From: CAYQSU01 sp964420325 | GTDB taxonomy: Bacteria; Pseudomonadota; Alphaproteobacteria; Rhodospirillales; Defluviicoccaceae | DNA: 64,000 nucleotides | Assembly (NCBI GenBank): GCA_964420325.1 | Contig: CAYQSU010000005.1 | Coordinates: 16,909-80,908, forward strand | Reading direction: 5' to 3' | Program-made: the position numbers and the translations under genes | The notes under the pieces: model-generated | Databases searched by the model: none | Told to the model about the DNA's origin: nothing | What the model saw: only the letters and a program-made list of their open reading frames with translations | Shown: piece after piece, positions 25,495 to 34,294 of the stretch | How the letters are laid out: each line of letters starts with the position of its first letter | Position numbering within the stretch: the stretch's first letter is position 1

Positions 25495-27018
25495 ATGGCG
25501 TACAAGTCCCTTCGCGACTTCATGGCCGATCTGGAGCGGGACGGGCGCCTCGTCCGCGTCGCCGAGCCGGTCTCGCCGGTGCTCGAGATGACCGAGATCC
25601 AGACCCGGCTGCTCGCCGAGGGCGGCCCGGCGGTGCTGTTCGAGAACGTGGTGCGCGACGACGGCGGCCGCTACGACATGCCGGTGCTGGTCAACCTGTT
25701 CGGCACCGTCGAGCGGGTCGCCCGCGGCATGGGCCGCACGCCGGACCAGCTCCGCCAGGTCGGCGAGACACTCGCCTTCCTCCGCCAGCCGGAGCCTCCC
25801 GGCGGCTGGCGCGAGGCGCTCGACATGCTGCCGCTCCTGAAGACGGTGATGGCGATGAAGCCGAGGACGGTCGGCCGCGCGCCGTGCCAGGAGGTCGTTC
25901 TCACCGGCGACGCGATCGATCTCTCCCGGCTGCCGGTCCAGACCTGCTGGCCCGGCGAGCCGGCGCCCCTGATCACCTGGCCGCTGGTGGTGACCGAAGG
26001 ACCGAGCCGGGCCGCCAAGGGCGGCGACCGGCGCGACGTGCCCAACCTCGGCATCTACCGCATGCAGGTGACCGGCCGCACCACCACCTACATGCGCTGG
26101 CTCAAGCATCGCGGCGGCGCCCAGCATCACGCGCGGTGGAAGCAGGACAGGACCGAGCCGCTGCCGGCGGCGGCCGTCATCGGTGCCGACCCCGGAACGA
26201 TCCTGGCGGCGGTGACGCCGGTCCCGGACACGGTCTCGGAGTACCAGTTCGCGGGCCTCCTGCGCGGCGAGAAGGTCGAGCTGGCAGCGTGCAAGACGGT
26301 CCCGCTGAAGGTCCCCGCCGAGGCCGAGATCGTGCTCGAAGGTCACGTCTCCCTCGACGACTACGGCGACGAGGGGCCCTACGGCGACCACACCGGCTAC
26401 TACAACGCCGTCGAGCCGTTCCCGGTGTTCACCGTCTCGGCCGTCACCATGCGGCGCCAGCCGATCTATCTCTCCACCTTCACCGGCCGGCCACCCGACG
26501 AGCCGTCGGTGCTGGGCGAGGCGCTCAACGAGGTGTTCGTGCCGCTGCTGACCCAGCAGTTCCCCGAGATCGTCGACTTCTGGCTGCCCCCGGAGGGCTG
26601 CTCCTACCGGGTCGCCGTGGTCTCGATCCGCAAGGCCTATCCCGGGCACGCCAAGCGGGTGATGATGGCGGTGTGGTCGTATCTCCGGCAGTTCATGTAC
26701 ACCAAGTTCGTCATCGTCGTGGATGCCGACATCGATGCCCGCGACTGGAAGGACGTGGTGTGGGCGGTCTCGACCAACGTCGACCCGGCCCGCGACATCA
26801 CGGTGATCGAGAACACGCCGATCGACTACCTCGACTTCGCGTCGCCCGAGTCCGGGCTCGGCAGCAAGCTGGGCATCGACGCCACGGCGAAGACGCCGCC
26901 GGAGACCCGGCGCGTCTGGGGCCGCGAGATCCGGATGAGCGACGAGGTGATCGCGCGCGTCACCGAGAAGTGGTCCCGCTACGGCCTCCCCGGCAGCGGC
27001 AGACCGATCTGGAAATAG
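25495..27018 (+). CDS. UbiD-family decarboxylase
   Basis: 507 residues from the ATG at 25495 (GGGAG upstream). The family pattern is clear: SLRDFMADLERDGRLVRV at the start, the prenyl-FMN binding region around GIYRMQVTGRTTTYMRWLKH, the active-site segment GDEGPYGDHTGYY, and PPEGCSYRVAVVSIRKAYPGH. UbiD enzymes use prenylated FMN to decarboxylate aromatic or unsaturated acids; the classical member acts on 4-hydroxy-3-polyprenylbenzoate in ubiquinone synthesis. UbiA is encoded 0.6 kb away, which supports that role, but related members act on other acids. The prenyl-FMN synthase UbiX is not in the window. Confidence 0.9.
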   Translation: MAYKSLRDFMADLERDGRLVRVAEPVSPVLEMTEIQTRLLAEGGPAVLFENVVRDDGGRYDMPVLVNLFGTVERVARGMGRTPDQLRQVGETLAFLRQPEPPGGWREALDMLPLLKTVMAMKPRTVGRAPCQEVVLTGDAIDLSRLPVQTCWPGEPAPLITWPLVVTEGPSRAAKGGDRRDVPNLGIYRMQVTGRTTTYMRWLKHRGGAQHHARWKQDRTEPLPAAAVIGADPGTILAAVTPVPDTVSEYQFAGLLRGEKVELAACKTVPLKVPAEAEIVLEGHVSLDDYGDEGPYGDHTGYYNAVEPFPVFTVSAVTMRRQPIYLSTFTGRPPDEPSVLGEALNEVFVPLLTQQFPEIVDFWLPPEGCSYRVAVVSIRKAYPGHAKRVMMAVWSYLRQFMYTKFVIVVDADIDARDWKDVVWAVSTNVDPARDITVIENTPIDYLDFASPESGLGSKLGIDATAKTPPETRRVWGREIRMSDEVIARVTEKWSRYGLPGSGRPIWK

Positions 27019-27104
27019 CGCCGCGCCGCCGCAAGCCGGTTTCCCTACGCGAAGCTCCGCGATAGCATGACCATGCGTATGAACATGTAGCGAGACACCC
27101 CCCT

Positions 27105-27416
27105 GTGAAGACCGCACGACTGACCGTGCTGATGAGCCCCGACGAGAAGGCGGCGGTGATGGCCCGCGCCCGGGCGCTCAGCCTGCCCACCGCCGAGCTG
27201 GTCCGCCGGGCGGTGAGGAGCTACCACCCCGACGAAGGAAGCACGGACGACGAGGAGACGCTCGTCCGGCTGGCCGATGCCCTCGCCACCACGGTCGCGC
27301 GGACGGAGGCCAGGGTGGACGCGGCGATCGCGGAGATGGACCGGATGCGGACGGTGCTGGCCGAGAGCGACCGCCGCCGCGGCCGGGAGGTGGCGCAGTC
27401 GGACCCAGGATCGTGA
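27105..27416 (+). CDS. Small protein with ribbon-helix-helix-like N-terminus
   Basis: 103 residues starting with GTG. The first 40 residues (KTARLTVLMSPDEKAAVMAR, then LPTAELVRRAVRSY) look like a CopG/Arc-type ribbon-helix-helix: a short strand followed by two helices. This would make it a small DNA-binding protein. The rest is a charged helix (LVRLADALATTVARTEARVD). It overlaps the next gene by 4 nt (GTGA). The pair could be regulatory or resemble an antitoxin with its partner, but the partner has no toxin motif. Assignment is tentative. Confidence 0.55.
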   Translation: MKTARLTVLMSPDEKAAVMARARALSLPTAELVRRAVRSYHPDEGSTDDEETLVRLADALATTVARTEARVDAAIAEMDRMRTVLAESDRRRGREVAQSDPGS

Positions 27417-27625
27417 GCGCGGTCGACAGCCTGATCAAGAGCATCCGCCGAGTGATCCTGATGGAGAGCAAGCTCGAGCTGCTCGCCGACGGCCTCAAGG
27501 ACGCGAGCCGCCGCCTCATCGACCACGAGGGCCGGCTGATCCGCATCGAGACGATCATCGAGCTTGCCCGCCATCAGCCGCCGGGCGACCGTCCGCCGCA
27601 GCTCCCGCCGGCGGACGACACCTGA
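27413..27625 (+). CDS. Small helical protein, function unknown
   Basis: 70 residues with a GTG start inside the end of the preceding gene. The sequence is mostly one amphipathic helix (LIKSIRRVILMESKLELLAD, then EGRLIRIETIIELA) with a Pro-rich tail. No named family is recognised. Overlap and matching direction indicate coupled translation with the ribbon-helix-helix-like gene. It converges on ubiA with 11 nt between stops. Confidence 0.5.
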   Translation: MSAVDSLIKSIRRVILMESKLELLADGLKDASRRLIDHEGRLIRIETIIELARHQPPGDRPPQLPPADDT

Positions 27626-27636
27626 CTGGTGCCCCC

Positions 27637-28584
27637 TCAGCCGTGGCCGAGGAGTCGGCCGGCGAGGATGCCGGCGAGCAGGATCAGCCCGAGATCGCGG
27701 TTGGAGCGGAACCGGGCGAGGCAGCTCCGCGGATCGTCGAGGTCGACCGTCCATACCTGCCAGGCGAAATGCGCCGCGACGGCGACGATGGCGACAAGGA
27801 ACCAGGCCGAGAGCCCGGCGGCGTGGCCGGCGACGACGATGAGCGCGGCGGCGACGGCGTAGAAGCCGGCGAGCCACGGCTTGGTGTCCGCACCGAGCCG
27901 CAGCGCCGTGGAACGGACGCCGATGAGCGCGTCGTCCTCCTTGTCCTGATGGGCATAGATGGTGTCGTAGCCGAGGGTCCAGAACAGGCCGGCGGCATAG
28001 AGCAGGAACGCCGGCCAGTCGAGCTCGCCCCGCACCGCCGCCCAGCCGAGAAGCGCGCCCCAGTTGAAGGTGAGCCCGAGCCAGGCCTGCGGCCAGTCGG
28101 TGACGCGCTTCATGAACGGGTACGCGGCGACCAGCACCAGCGACGCCGCACCCACGGCGACGGCGAAGGCGTTGAAACGCAGCAGCACCGCGAGCCCGAC
28201 CAGGCAGAGGAGCGCGAGAAAGCCGAAGGCCTGGCGCACCGTCACCTCGCCCGCCGGGATCGGCCGCGACGCGGTGCGGGCGACCCGGGCATCGAAGTCG
28301 CGGTCGGCGATGTCGTTGAGGATGCAGCCGGCGCCCCGCATCACCACCGCGCCGACGGCAAACAGCGCCAACAGCCACGGATCGGGCCACGCCGGCGAGG
28401 CCAGGGCCACGCTCCACCAGCACGGCAGCAGCAGGAGCCACGTGCCGATCGGCCGGTCGAGGCGGGCGAGCCGCACATAGGGCCTCAACGCCGGCGGCAC
28501 CGCCCGCACGACCAGGCTGTCGGGCCGGATGTCGCTGGCCCTCCCGGAGGCGTCCCCGTTCATCGCGTCCCGGCTCTCGGTCAT
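27637..28584 (-). CDS. ubiA: 4-hydroxybenzoate polyprenyltransferase UbiA
   Basis: 315 residues from the ATG at 28584. It is a membrane prenyltransferase with both Asp-rich motifs: NDIADRDFD and, later, YDTIYAHQDKEDD. Helices in between include RPIGTWLLLLPCWWSVALA and the loop TASRPIPAGEVT. It attaches the polyprenyl tail to 4-hydroxybenzoate in ubiquinone synthesis. It is divergent from rsmE with only 25 nt between start codons, so their promoters must overlap into the coding regions or be very compact. Confidence 0.93.
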   Translation of the reverse strand: MTESRDAMNGDASGRASDIRPDSLVVRAVPPALRPYVRLARLDRPIGTWLLLLPCWWSVALASPAWPDPWLLALFAVGAVVMRGAGCILNDIADRDFDARVARTASRPIPAGEVTVRQAFGFLALLCLVGLAVLLRFNAFAVAVGAASLVLVAAYPFMKRVTDWPQAWLGLTFNWGALLGWAAVRGELDWPAFLLYAAGLFWTLGYDTIYAHQDKEDDALIGVRSTALRLGADTKPWLAGFYAVAAALIVVAGHAAGLSAWFLVAIVAVAAHFAWQVWTVDLDDPRSCLARFRSNRDLGLILLAGILAGRLLGHG

Positions 28585-28609
28585 GCCGCCATGCTGTCGT
28601 AGGTTTCCG

Positions 28610-29368
28610 ATGCAGGAACGCATACCAAAGGTGCGGCTGTTTGTGGAGGTTCCGCTCGCCGCCGGTGCCAGCGTCGAGCTTTCGGCGCCCCAGGCCCACT
28701 ATCTCGGCCACGTCATGCGGCTCGGCGCCGACGATGTGCTTCTTGTGTTCAACGGCCGGGACGGCGAATGGGGAGCACGCATCGAGGCCGCAAGCAGAGG
28801 GCGATCAACGCTCGTCGCCGAGGCGCTCAATCGCCCGCAGGTGGCGGAGACGGGTCCCTGGCTCCTGTTCGCGCCGCTCAAGAAGACGGCCGTCGACTTC
28901 ATCGCCGAGAAGGCGACCGAGCTCGGCGCCTCGAGGCTGTGGCCGGTGTTCACCCGGCACACCGATGCCGTCCGCGTCAACACCGCGCGCCTCGGGGCGC
29001 GCGCGGTAGAGGCGGCCGAGCAGTGCCGCCGGCTGACGATCCCCGAGGTGCCGGCACCGGTCCCGCTGAAGGATCTCCCGCGCCTGTGGCCGGCGGAGCG
29101 ACCGCTCGTCGTCCTCGACGAGCGGGGCCGCGGGCGACCCATCGCGGAGGTGCTGCGGTCGCTGGCGGGCACGCCGCCGCCCGGCTTCCTCGTCGGCCCC
29201 GAAGGCGGGTTCGCGGCGACGGAGCTTGACGCGCTGGCACCGCTGGCCTTTGTTAGGGGCGCGTCGCTCGGCCCGCGGATCCTCCGCGCCGAGACCGCCG
29301 CGATCGCCGCGCTTGTGTGCTGGCAGGCTCTGGTCGGCGACTGGACGGAACCGCCTGCCCAACCCTGA
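28610..29368 (+). CDS. rsmE: 16S rRNA (uracil-1498-N3)-methyltransferase RsmE
   Basis: 252 residues. The N-terminal PUA-like domain contains RLFVEVPL and HYLGHVMRLGADD. The C-terminal SPOUT knot contains LFAPLKKTAVDFIAEKATEL, FLVGPEGGFAATELDAL and LGPRILRAETAAIAAL. The enzyme methylates N3 of U1498 in 16S rRNA using S-adenosylmethionine. The ATG at 28610 is preferred because earlier in-frame codons overlap ubiA. It is followed after 9 nt by gshA in the same direction; this rsmE-gshA order is common in alphaproteobacteria as I know it. Confidence 0.93.
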   Translation: MQERIPKVRLFVEVPLAAGASVELSAPQAHYLGHVMRLGADDVLLVFNGRDGEWGARIEAASRGRSTLVAEALNRPQVAETGPWLLFAPLKKTAVDFIAEKATELGASRLWPVFTRHTDAVRVNTARLGARAVEAAEQCRRLTIPEVPAPVPLKDLPRLWPAERPLVVLDERGRGRPIAEVLRSLAGTPPPGFLVGPEGGFAATELDALAPLAFVRGASLGPRILRAETAAIAALVCWQALVGDWTEPPAQP

Positions 29369-29377
29369 CCCGGGGCC

Positions 29378-30745
29378 ATGTCGTCGATCCAGGAACAGTC
29401 CCACGAGCCGGTCACGGACAAGCGGCGGCTGGTCGAGCATCTCGAAGCCGGCTGCAAGCCCGAGAGCGCCTGGCGCATCGGCACCGAGCACGAGAAGTTC
29501 GCCTACACCCTCGAGGACGGCCGCCCGCTGCCCTACGACGGCGACCGCAGCATCCGGGCGATCCTCGAGGGTCTCACCCGCTTCGGCTGGGAACCGGTGC
29601 GGGAGGACGGCAACATCATTGCGCTCAAGGATGCCGAGGGCTGCCAGGTCACCCTCGAACCGGCCGGCCAGGTGGAGCTCTCGGGCGCGCCGCTCGAGCA
29701 CCTCCACCAGACCTGTCGCGAGGTCCATCGCCACCTCGACCAGGTCAAGGCCGTCGGCGCCGAGCTCGACGTCGGTTTTCTCGGCCTCGGCTACCAGCCG
29801 AAGTGGCCGCTCGCGGCGATGCCGTGGATGCCCAAGGCCCGCTACCGGATCATGCGCGCCTACATGCCGACGCGGGGCCGCCTCGGGCTGGCGATGATGC
29901 AGGCGACCTGCACGGTGCAGGTCAACCTCGACTTCGACTCGGAAGCGGCGATGGTGCGCATGTTCCGCATCGGTCTCGCGCTCCAGCCGATCGCCACCGC
30001 GCTGTTCGCCAACTCGCCGTTCAAGGAGGGCCGGCCGACCGGCTTCCTCAGCTATCGCGCGCAGGTCTGGACCGACACCGACCCCGACCGCTGCGGCGAT
30101 CTGCCGTTCGTGTTCGACGCGGGCTTCGGCTTCGAGCGCTACGTCGACTGGGCGCTCGACGTTCCCCTCTACTTCGCCTACCGCGACGGCCGCTACATCG
30201 ACGTCGCCGGCCGCTCGTTCCGCGACCTGCTCGCCGGCCGGCTGCCCGGCCTTGAGGGCGAGGTGGCGACCATCGGCGACTGGGAGAATCACCTGACCAC
30301 CCTCTTCCCCGACGTGCGCATGAAGCAGTTTCTCGAGATGCGCGGCGCCGACGGTGGGCCGTGGAACCGCTTGTGCGCGCTGCCGGCGCTGTGGACCGGG
30401 CTGCTCTACGACCGAACGGCCCGTGATGCCGCCTGGGACCTGGTCAAGGACTGGACCGAGGAGGAGCGCACGGCGCTCCGCCGCGACGTTCCCCGCCTGG
30501 CGCTGAAGGCGGCATTCCGCAACCGCACCGTCGCCGATATCGCCCGTGAGGTGCTTGCGATCGCCCGCGCGGGGCTCGACCGCCGCGCCATCCAGGATGG
30601 CCTCGGTGAGACCGAGGCCAGGTTCCTCGATCCGCTGTTCGAGATCGCCGAGTCCGGGCGCACACCGGCCGAGGACCTGCTCGCCGCCTACCACGGCCGC
30701 TGGCAAGGCTCGGTCGACCCGGTGTTCCAGGAGTACGCCTACTGA
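29378..30745 (+). CDS. gshA: Glutamate-cysteine ligase (plant/alphaproteobacterial type)
   Basis: 455 residues with IGTEHEKFAYTLEDGRPLPY near the start, EPAGQVELSGAPL, and LGLAMMQATCTVQVNLDFDS. These belong to the GCS2-like class shared by alphaproteobacteria and plants, not to the E. coli GshA class. It makes gamma-glutamylcysteine from glutamate, cysteine and ATP, the first step of glutathione synthesis. It is 9 nt after rsmE, so probably in one operon. Glutathione synthetase is not in the window. Confidence 0.94.
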   Translation: MSSIQEQSHEPVTDKRRLVEHLEAGCKPESAWRIGTEHEKFAYTLEDGRPLPYDGDRSIRAILEGLTRFGWEPVREDGNIIALKDAEGCQVTLEPAGQVELSGAPLEHLHQTCREVHRHLDQVKAVGAELDVGFLGLGYQPKWPLAAMPWMPKARYRIMRAYMPTRGRLGLAMMQATCTVQVNLDFDSEAAMVRMFRIGLALQPIATALFANSPFKEGRPTGFLSYRAQVWTDTDPDRCGDLPFVFDAGFGFERYVDWALDVPLYFAYRDGRYIDVAGRSFRDLLAGRLPGLEGEVATIGDWENHLTTLFPDVRMKQFLEMRGADGGPWNRLCALPALWTGLLYDRTARDAAWDLVKDWTEEERTALRRDVPRLALKAAFRNRTVADIAREVLAIARAGLDRRAIQDGLGETEARFLDPLFEIAESGRTPAEDLLAAYHGRWQGSVDPVFQEYAY

Positions 30746-30813
30746 TCGCTGCCCACCCCGGCGCCGGCTCCGGCTGCCGCGGCACGGGCCGATTGCAGCG
30801 GGGGTGTCGGCGG

Positions 30814-31308
30814 TCAGCGGCGGCCGTAGCGGATGTAGTCGCTCCAGATGCGCTCGAGCTTCTGCAGCGCCTCGGACGCCGCGTCGATCTCGCCCGCCGT
30901 CATCTGCTTCTCGACCCACTCGGTGGCCAGCGTCTCTTCGAGGCTCCGCACCTTGTCGACGACGGCCAAGGCCTTGTCGGTGAGCCGGATGTTGACCGAG
31001 CGCTTGTCGTGCAGGGCGCGCTCGTAGTCGAGGTAGCCGAGGTCGCCGAGCTTCTTGATGTTGTACGAGACGTTCGAGCCCTGGTAGTAGCCGCGCTCGA
31101 CGAGCTCGCGAATCGTCAGCTCCTCGGCGCCGATGTTGGCGAGCAGCAGCGCCTGCACGCTGTTGATGTCACGGACCCCGAGGCTGGTGAGTTCCGCCCG
31201 CAGCACGTCGAGAAACCGCCGGTGCAGGCGCTCGATCAGCCGGGTGAGCCCTTGATACTGCTGTTTCACGCCCGGTGTTCCAACTGTGGATTGACATCCG
31301 CTGTCCAT
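30814..31308 (-). CDS. MarR-family winged-helix regulator
   Basis: 164 residues. The winged helix contains LTIRELVERGYYQGSNVSYN followed by IKKLGDLGYLDYER and the wing DKRSVNIRLTDKG-like DKALAV. The pattern is close to the LdtR group known from Rhizobiales, which controls L,D-transpeptidases and stress genes. That identity is moderate. AGGAA precedes the ATG. It is divergent from tadD, with about 60 nt between starts, so it could regulate the pilus gene, but that is inference. Confidence 0.85.
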   Translation of the reverse strand: MDSGCQSTVGTPGVKQQYQGLTRLIERLHRRFLDVLRAELTSLGVRDINSVQALLLANIGAEELTIRELVERGYYQGSNVSYNIKKLGDLGYLDYERALHDKRSVNIRLTDKALAVVDKVRSLEETLATEWVEKQMTAGEIDAASEALQKLERIWSDYIRYGRR

Positions 31309-31370
31309 GGTTCCTCATTGATGCCCCAAAAAGGTAAATTCAATGCTAACATGCACTAGGTTTGTTGGAG

Positions 31371-32276
31371 ATGCCGTTGAAGGTCCCCCGCTCGAGGCGC
31401 ATTCCGCCGACCGCAGCCGTTGCCCGCGCGGGCCGACGCGCCTGCGCTCCCGCCGCCGCCTGGATGATCGCCCTCGCGCTCTCCGCCGGCGCCTGCACGA
31501 CGCCGGTGCCGCCGGAGACCCGGCCGGCGGCGATCGCCGGCGAGCAGGGCTACGAGCGGGTGATGCGCATCGCCGAGTCGACGCGGCGCGGCGGCGACCT
31601 CGTGTCGGCGGCGAGGATGTACCAAGCGGCCCACGAGCTCGAGCCCGAGCACATCGAGCCCCTGATCGCGCTCGGCGAGATCGCCGAGGCCGCCGGCTCG
31701 CCGGGCAGGGCCGCGAAAGCGTTCCAGGAGGCCGTGCAGCTTGCGCCCGAGAACGCGCTGGCGCGCCGCGGCTACGGCCGGGCACTGCTCGCCCTCGAGG
31801 CGTTCGACAAGGCCGAGGAACAGTTCCGCATCGCCGTCAGCCTCGATCCCGCCGATGCCCGCGCGTACAACGGCCTCGGCGTCGCGCTCGACCTCCTCGG
31901 TCGCCACGAGCGGGCGCAACAGGCCTACATCGACGGCCTGGAGCGACAGCCGGACAGCCTTCCCTTGCGCAACAACATGGCGCTGTCGCTGGCCCTGGTC
32001 GGCCAGCACGACGAGGCGCTCTCGGTGCTGCAGCGGATCGCCGCCGACCCGGCCGCCGATGCCCGCATCCGCCAGAACCTGGCGCTGGTCTACGCCCTTG
32101 CCGGCAGGCTCGATGCCGCGCAGGCGGTGGCGCGCCAGGACCTTTCGGAAGCCGACGTCCGCGTCAACCAGCAGTTCTACGAGGAGCTGCAGACGCTGAA
32201 GGGGCCGGCGCTGGCGAGGGCGGTGTTCCAGGCCAACCTCGGCGCCGCCGCCTGGCCCCGCCCGGAAGGACTGTAG
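31371..32276 (+). CDS. tadD: TadD-like tetratricopeptide-repeat lipoprotein
   Basis: 301 residues. An N-terminal signal ends in a lipobox-like LSAGAC, so the protein is probably a lipoprotein. Five or so TPR units follow, for example LIALGEIAEAAGSPGRAAKA, YGRALLALEAFDKAEEQFRI and YNGLGVALDLLGRHERAQQA. TadD is the pilotin-like factor of Tad pilus systems, thought to help the secretin assemble. It stands convergent to tadC (51 nt between stops), so it is the one tad gene of this half on the plus strand. A TTG at 31362 is an alternative start. Confidence 0.82.
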   Translation: MPLKVPRSRRIPPTAAVARAGRRACAPAAAWMIALALSAGACTTPVPPETRPAAIAGEQGYERVMRIAESTRRGGDLVSAARMYQAAHELEPEHIEPLIALGEIAEAAGSPGRAAKAFQEAVQLAPENALARRGYGRALLALEAFDKAEEQFRIAVSLDPADARAYNGLGVALDLLGRHERAQQAYIDGLERQPDSLPLRNNMALSLALVGQHDEALSVLQRIAADPAADARIRQNLALVYALAGRLDAAQAVARQDLSEADVRVNQQFYEELQTLKGPALARAVFQANLGAAAWPRPEGL

Positions 32277-32327
32277 GGGCACGGCACCGGCGGGACGCGG
32301 CCGCCGGACCCGCCGGTCCGCCGCCCG

Positions 32328-33305
32328 TCAGAGGTTGCTCAGGGCGTCGATCGTACGCAGGATGCCGGGGCCGATGAGCACGATCACCAGCGCCGGCATG
32401 ATGAAGATGATGAGCGGCACGGTGAGCACCGCCGGCAGCTTGGCCGCCTTCTCCTCCGCCTTCAGCATGCGCTCGTCACGGAACTCGGCCGACAGCACCC
32501 TCAGCGACTGCGCGAGCGGCGTGCCGTAGCGCTCCGTCTGCATCAGCGTGTTGACCACCCCTCGCATCGATGCCAGCTGACAGCGCTTGATCAGGTTGGC
32601 GAGCGCCGCGCGCCGCTCCGGCAGGAAGCCGAGTTCGAGCGCGGTGAGCTCGAACTCCTCCGCCACCTCCGGCGTCGCCTGCCCCATCTCGCGCGACACC
32701 CGGGTCAGCGCGGCGTCGAGCGACAGCCCGGCTTCGGCACAGATGACGAGGAGATCGAGGGCGTCCGGGAGCCCCCGCTGGATCAGCTTCTCGCGCTTCT
32801 GGATCGCATTCCGGACGTAGATCTCCGGCGCGTAGAAGCCGAAGACCACCGCGGCGAGAGGGACGACGTTCTGCGCCGTTGGCGGCAGCTTCAACAGATC
32901 CATCATGTTGAACAGGAGCACGGCGCCGGCACCGAAGGCGAAGGGCAGCGCGAGCTTCATGAACAGGAAGGTGACCAGCGCCTCCTTGGAGCGCCAGCCG
33001 GCGCGGGCCAGCCGATCGGTGACGGCACCGGTGGTCTTGCCCTTGAGCAGGTTGAAGCGCCGGGCCACCGTCTGCATGAACCCCATTGCCGTCGCCTGAC
33101 GGTTGCGGTTGCGCTTCGGCGCCATGGCGCCCGAGCGCAGCTCCAGCCGGCGCCGGCGCAATCTCTGCATCCGCGCCGCCATCGGATCGCGGCTGAGAAG
33201 CGCGTTCCAGACGGCAACCACGGTGAGGAAGGTGGCGATCGACGCCATCCCGGTGATGACGTCCTCCCCGGCCACCCCCAGGAGCGCGAACACGCTGCCG
33301 CTCAT
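32328..33305 (-). CDS. tadC: Tad pilus inner-membrane protein TadC
   Basis: 325 residues with the type II secretion F (GspF/TadC) domain: FPDALDLLVI-like text GLPDALDLLVICAEAGLSLD, then LTALELGFLPERRAALANLI and MQTERYGTPLAQSLRVLS. Three or four membrane helices are present, the last being VLTVPLIIFIMPALVIVLIG. With TadB it forms the platform on which the ATPase acts. The start ATG overlaps the tadB stop by 4 nt. A longer upstream reading lies inside tadB. Confidence 0.93.
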   Translation of the reverse strand: MSGSVFALLGVAGEDVITGMASIATFLTVVAVWNALLSRDPMAARMQRLRRRRLELRSGAMAPKRNRNRQATAMGFMQTVARRFNLLKGKTTGAVTDRLARAGWRSKEALVTFLFMKLALPFAFGAGAVLLFNMMDLLKLPPTAQNVVPLAAVVFGFYAPEIYVRNAIQKREKLIQRGLPDALDLLVICAEAGLSLDAALTRVSREMGQATPEVAEEFELTALELGFLPERRAALANLIKRCQLASMRGVVNTLMQTERYGTPLAQSLRVLSAEFRDERMLKAEEKAAKLPAVLTVPLIIFIMPALVIVLIGPGILRTIDALSNL

Positions 33306-34294
33306 ATCTCGAACTTGACCATCTTGGCGATCACCCCGATGCCGATCAGCATGCTCGTGATCCCGAAACCGACCATCAACAGCCCGCGCGGGTCGACGAA
33401 CAGCTCGTTGGCGTATCCGGGGTTGAGGAGCTGCACGATGGCGAACATCACGAAGGGGAGCGAGCCGAGAATGAACGCGCTGGCCCGCGCCTCCCCCGAC
33501 AGGGCCTTGATCTTGAGCTGCATCTGCTTGCGGCGGCGGACGATGTCGGAGAGGTTGGCGAGCGTCTCGGCGAGGTTGCCGCCGGTCTCCCGCTGGATCG
33601 ACAGGCTGATCACGAAGAACTTGAACTCGGCGAGATCGAGCCGCCTCGCGGTTTTCCACAAGAGGTCGTCGAGGTCCTGGCCGAAGCGCACGCCGTCGGT
33701 GACGTGCCTGAACTCGCCGCCGACGGGATCGGGCATCTCGCGGCCGACGGCGGCCATCGACTCGGTGACCGGCAGCCCTGACCGGAGTCCGCGCACGATG
33801 AGGTCGATCGCCTCGGGGAAGACGGCGAGGAACCGCTTGCGGCGACGGGCGCCGAGGAACGCGACGACGAGGTGCGGCAGGCCCGCTCCGACCATCACCG
33901 CGATAAGCGCCGCGACCACCACCGGGATGCGGCCCGTCACCAGCATGGCGGCGAGGACCGCCGCGACGATGCCGGCACAGACGAGGAGATAGGTCCCCGG
34001 CGTGATCGTGTAGCCGGTGCGGGTCAAGCGATCGCGGAGGATCGACTGGCGTGGCAGGTAGCGCTTGACCAGGCTCTCCACGCCCTGGATACCGCCGCCT
34101 TCGCCGCGCCGGATCGTCCTCCCCGGCACCACGCTGGTTTGCCCGCTTCGGTCGCCGCCGCGCCGGCCCTGGGCCAGCCGCAGCGCCCGCTTGCGGAGCC
34201 GGCTCCGCGGCGACGGGCCGCCGAACAGCGCGAAACCGATGGCAAGCACCGTCACCAGCGAGCCGGCGAAGATCCAGACGATCGAGCCGCTCAT
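33302..34294 (-). CDS. tadB: Tad pilus inner-membrane protein TadB
   Basis: 330 residues, GspF-type domain with FPEAIDLIVRGLRSGLPVTE, KFFVISLSIQRETGGNLAET and LKIKALSGEARASAFILGSL. The N-terminal helix is SIVWIFAGSLVTVLAIGFAL, and more helices follow. It is the partner of TadC in the platform. The start at 34294 overlaps the stop of the ATPase gene by 4 nt, and its stop overlaps the tadC start, so the three are coupled. Confidence 0.93.
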   Translation of the reverse strand: MSGSIVWIFAGSLVTVLAIGFALFGGPSPRSRLRKRALRLAQGRRGGDRSGQTSVVPGRTIRRGEGGGIQGVESLVKRYLPRQSILRDRLTRTGYTITPGTYLLVCAGIVAAVLAAMLVTGRIPVVVAALIAVMVGAGLPHLVVAFLGARRRKRFLAVFPEAIDLIVRGLRSGLPVTESMAAVGREMPDPVGGEFRHVTDGVRFGQDLDDLLWKTARRLDLAEFKFFVISLSIQRETGGNLAETLANLSDIVRRRKQMQLKIKALSGEARASAFILGSLPFVMFAIVQLLNPGYANELFVDPRGLLMVGFGITSMLIGIGVIAKMVKFEI

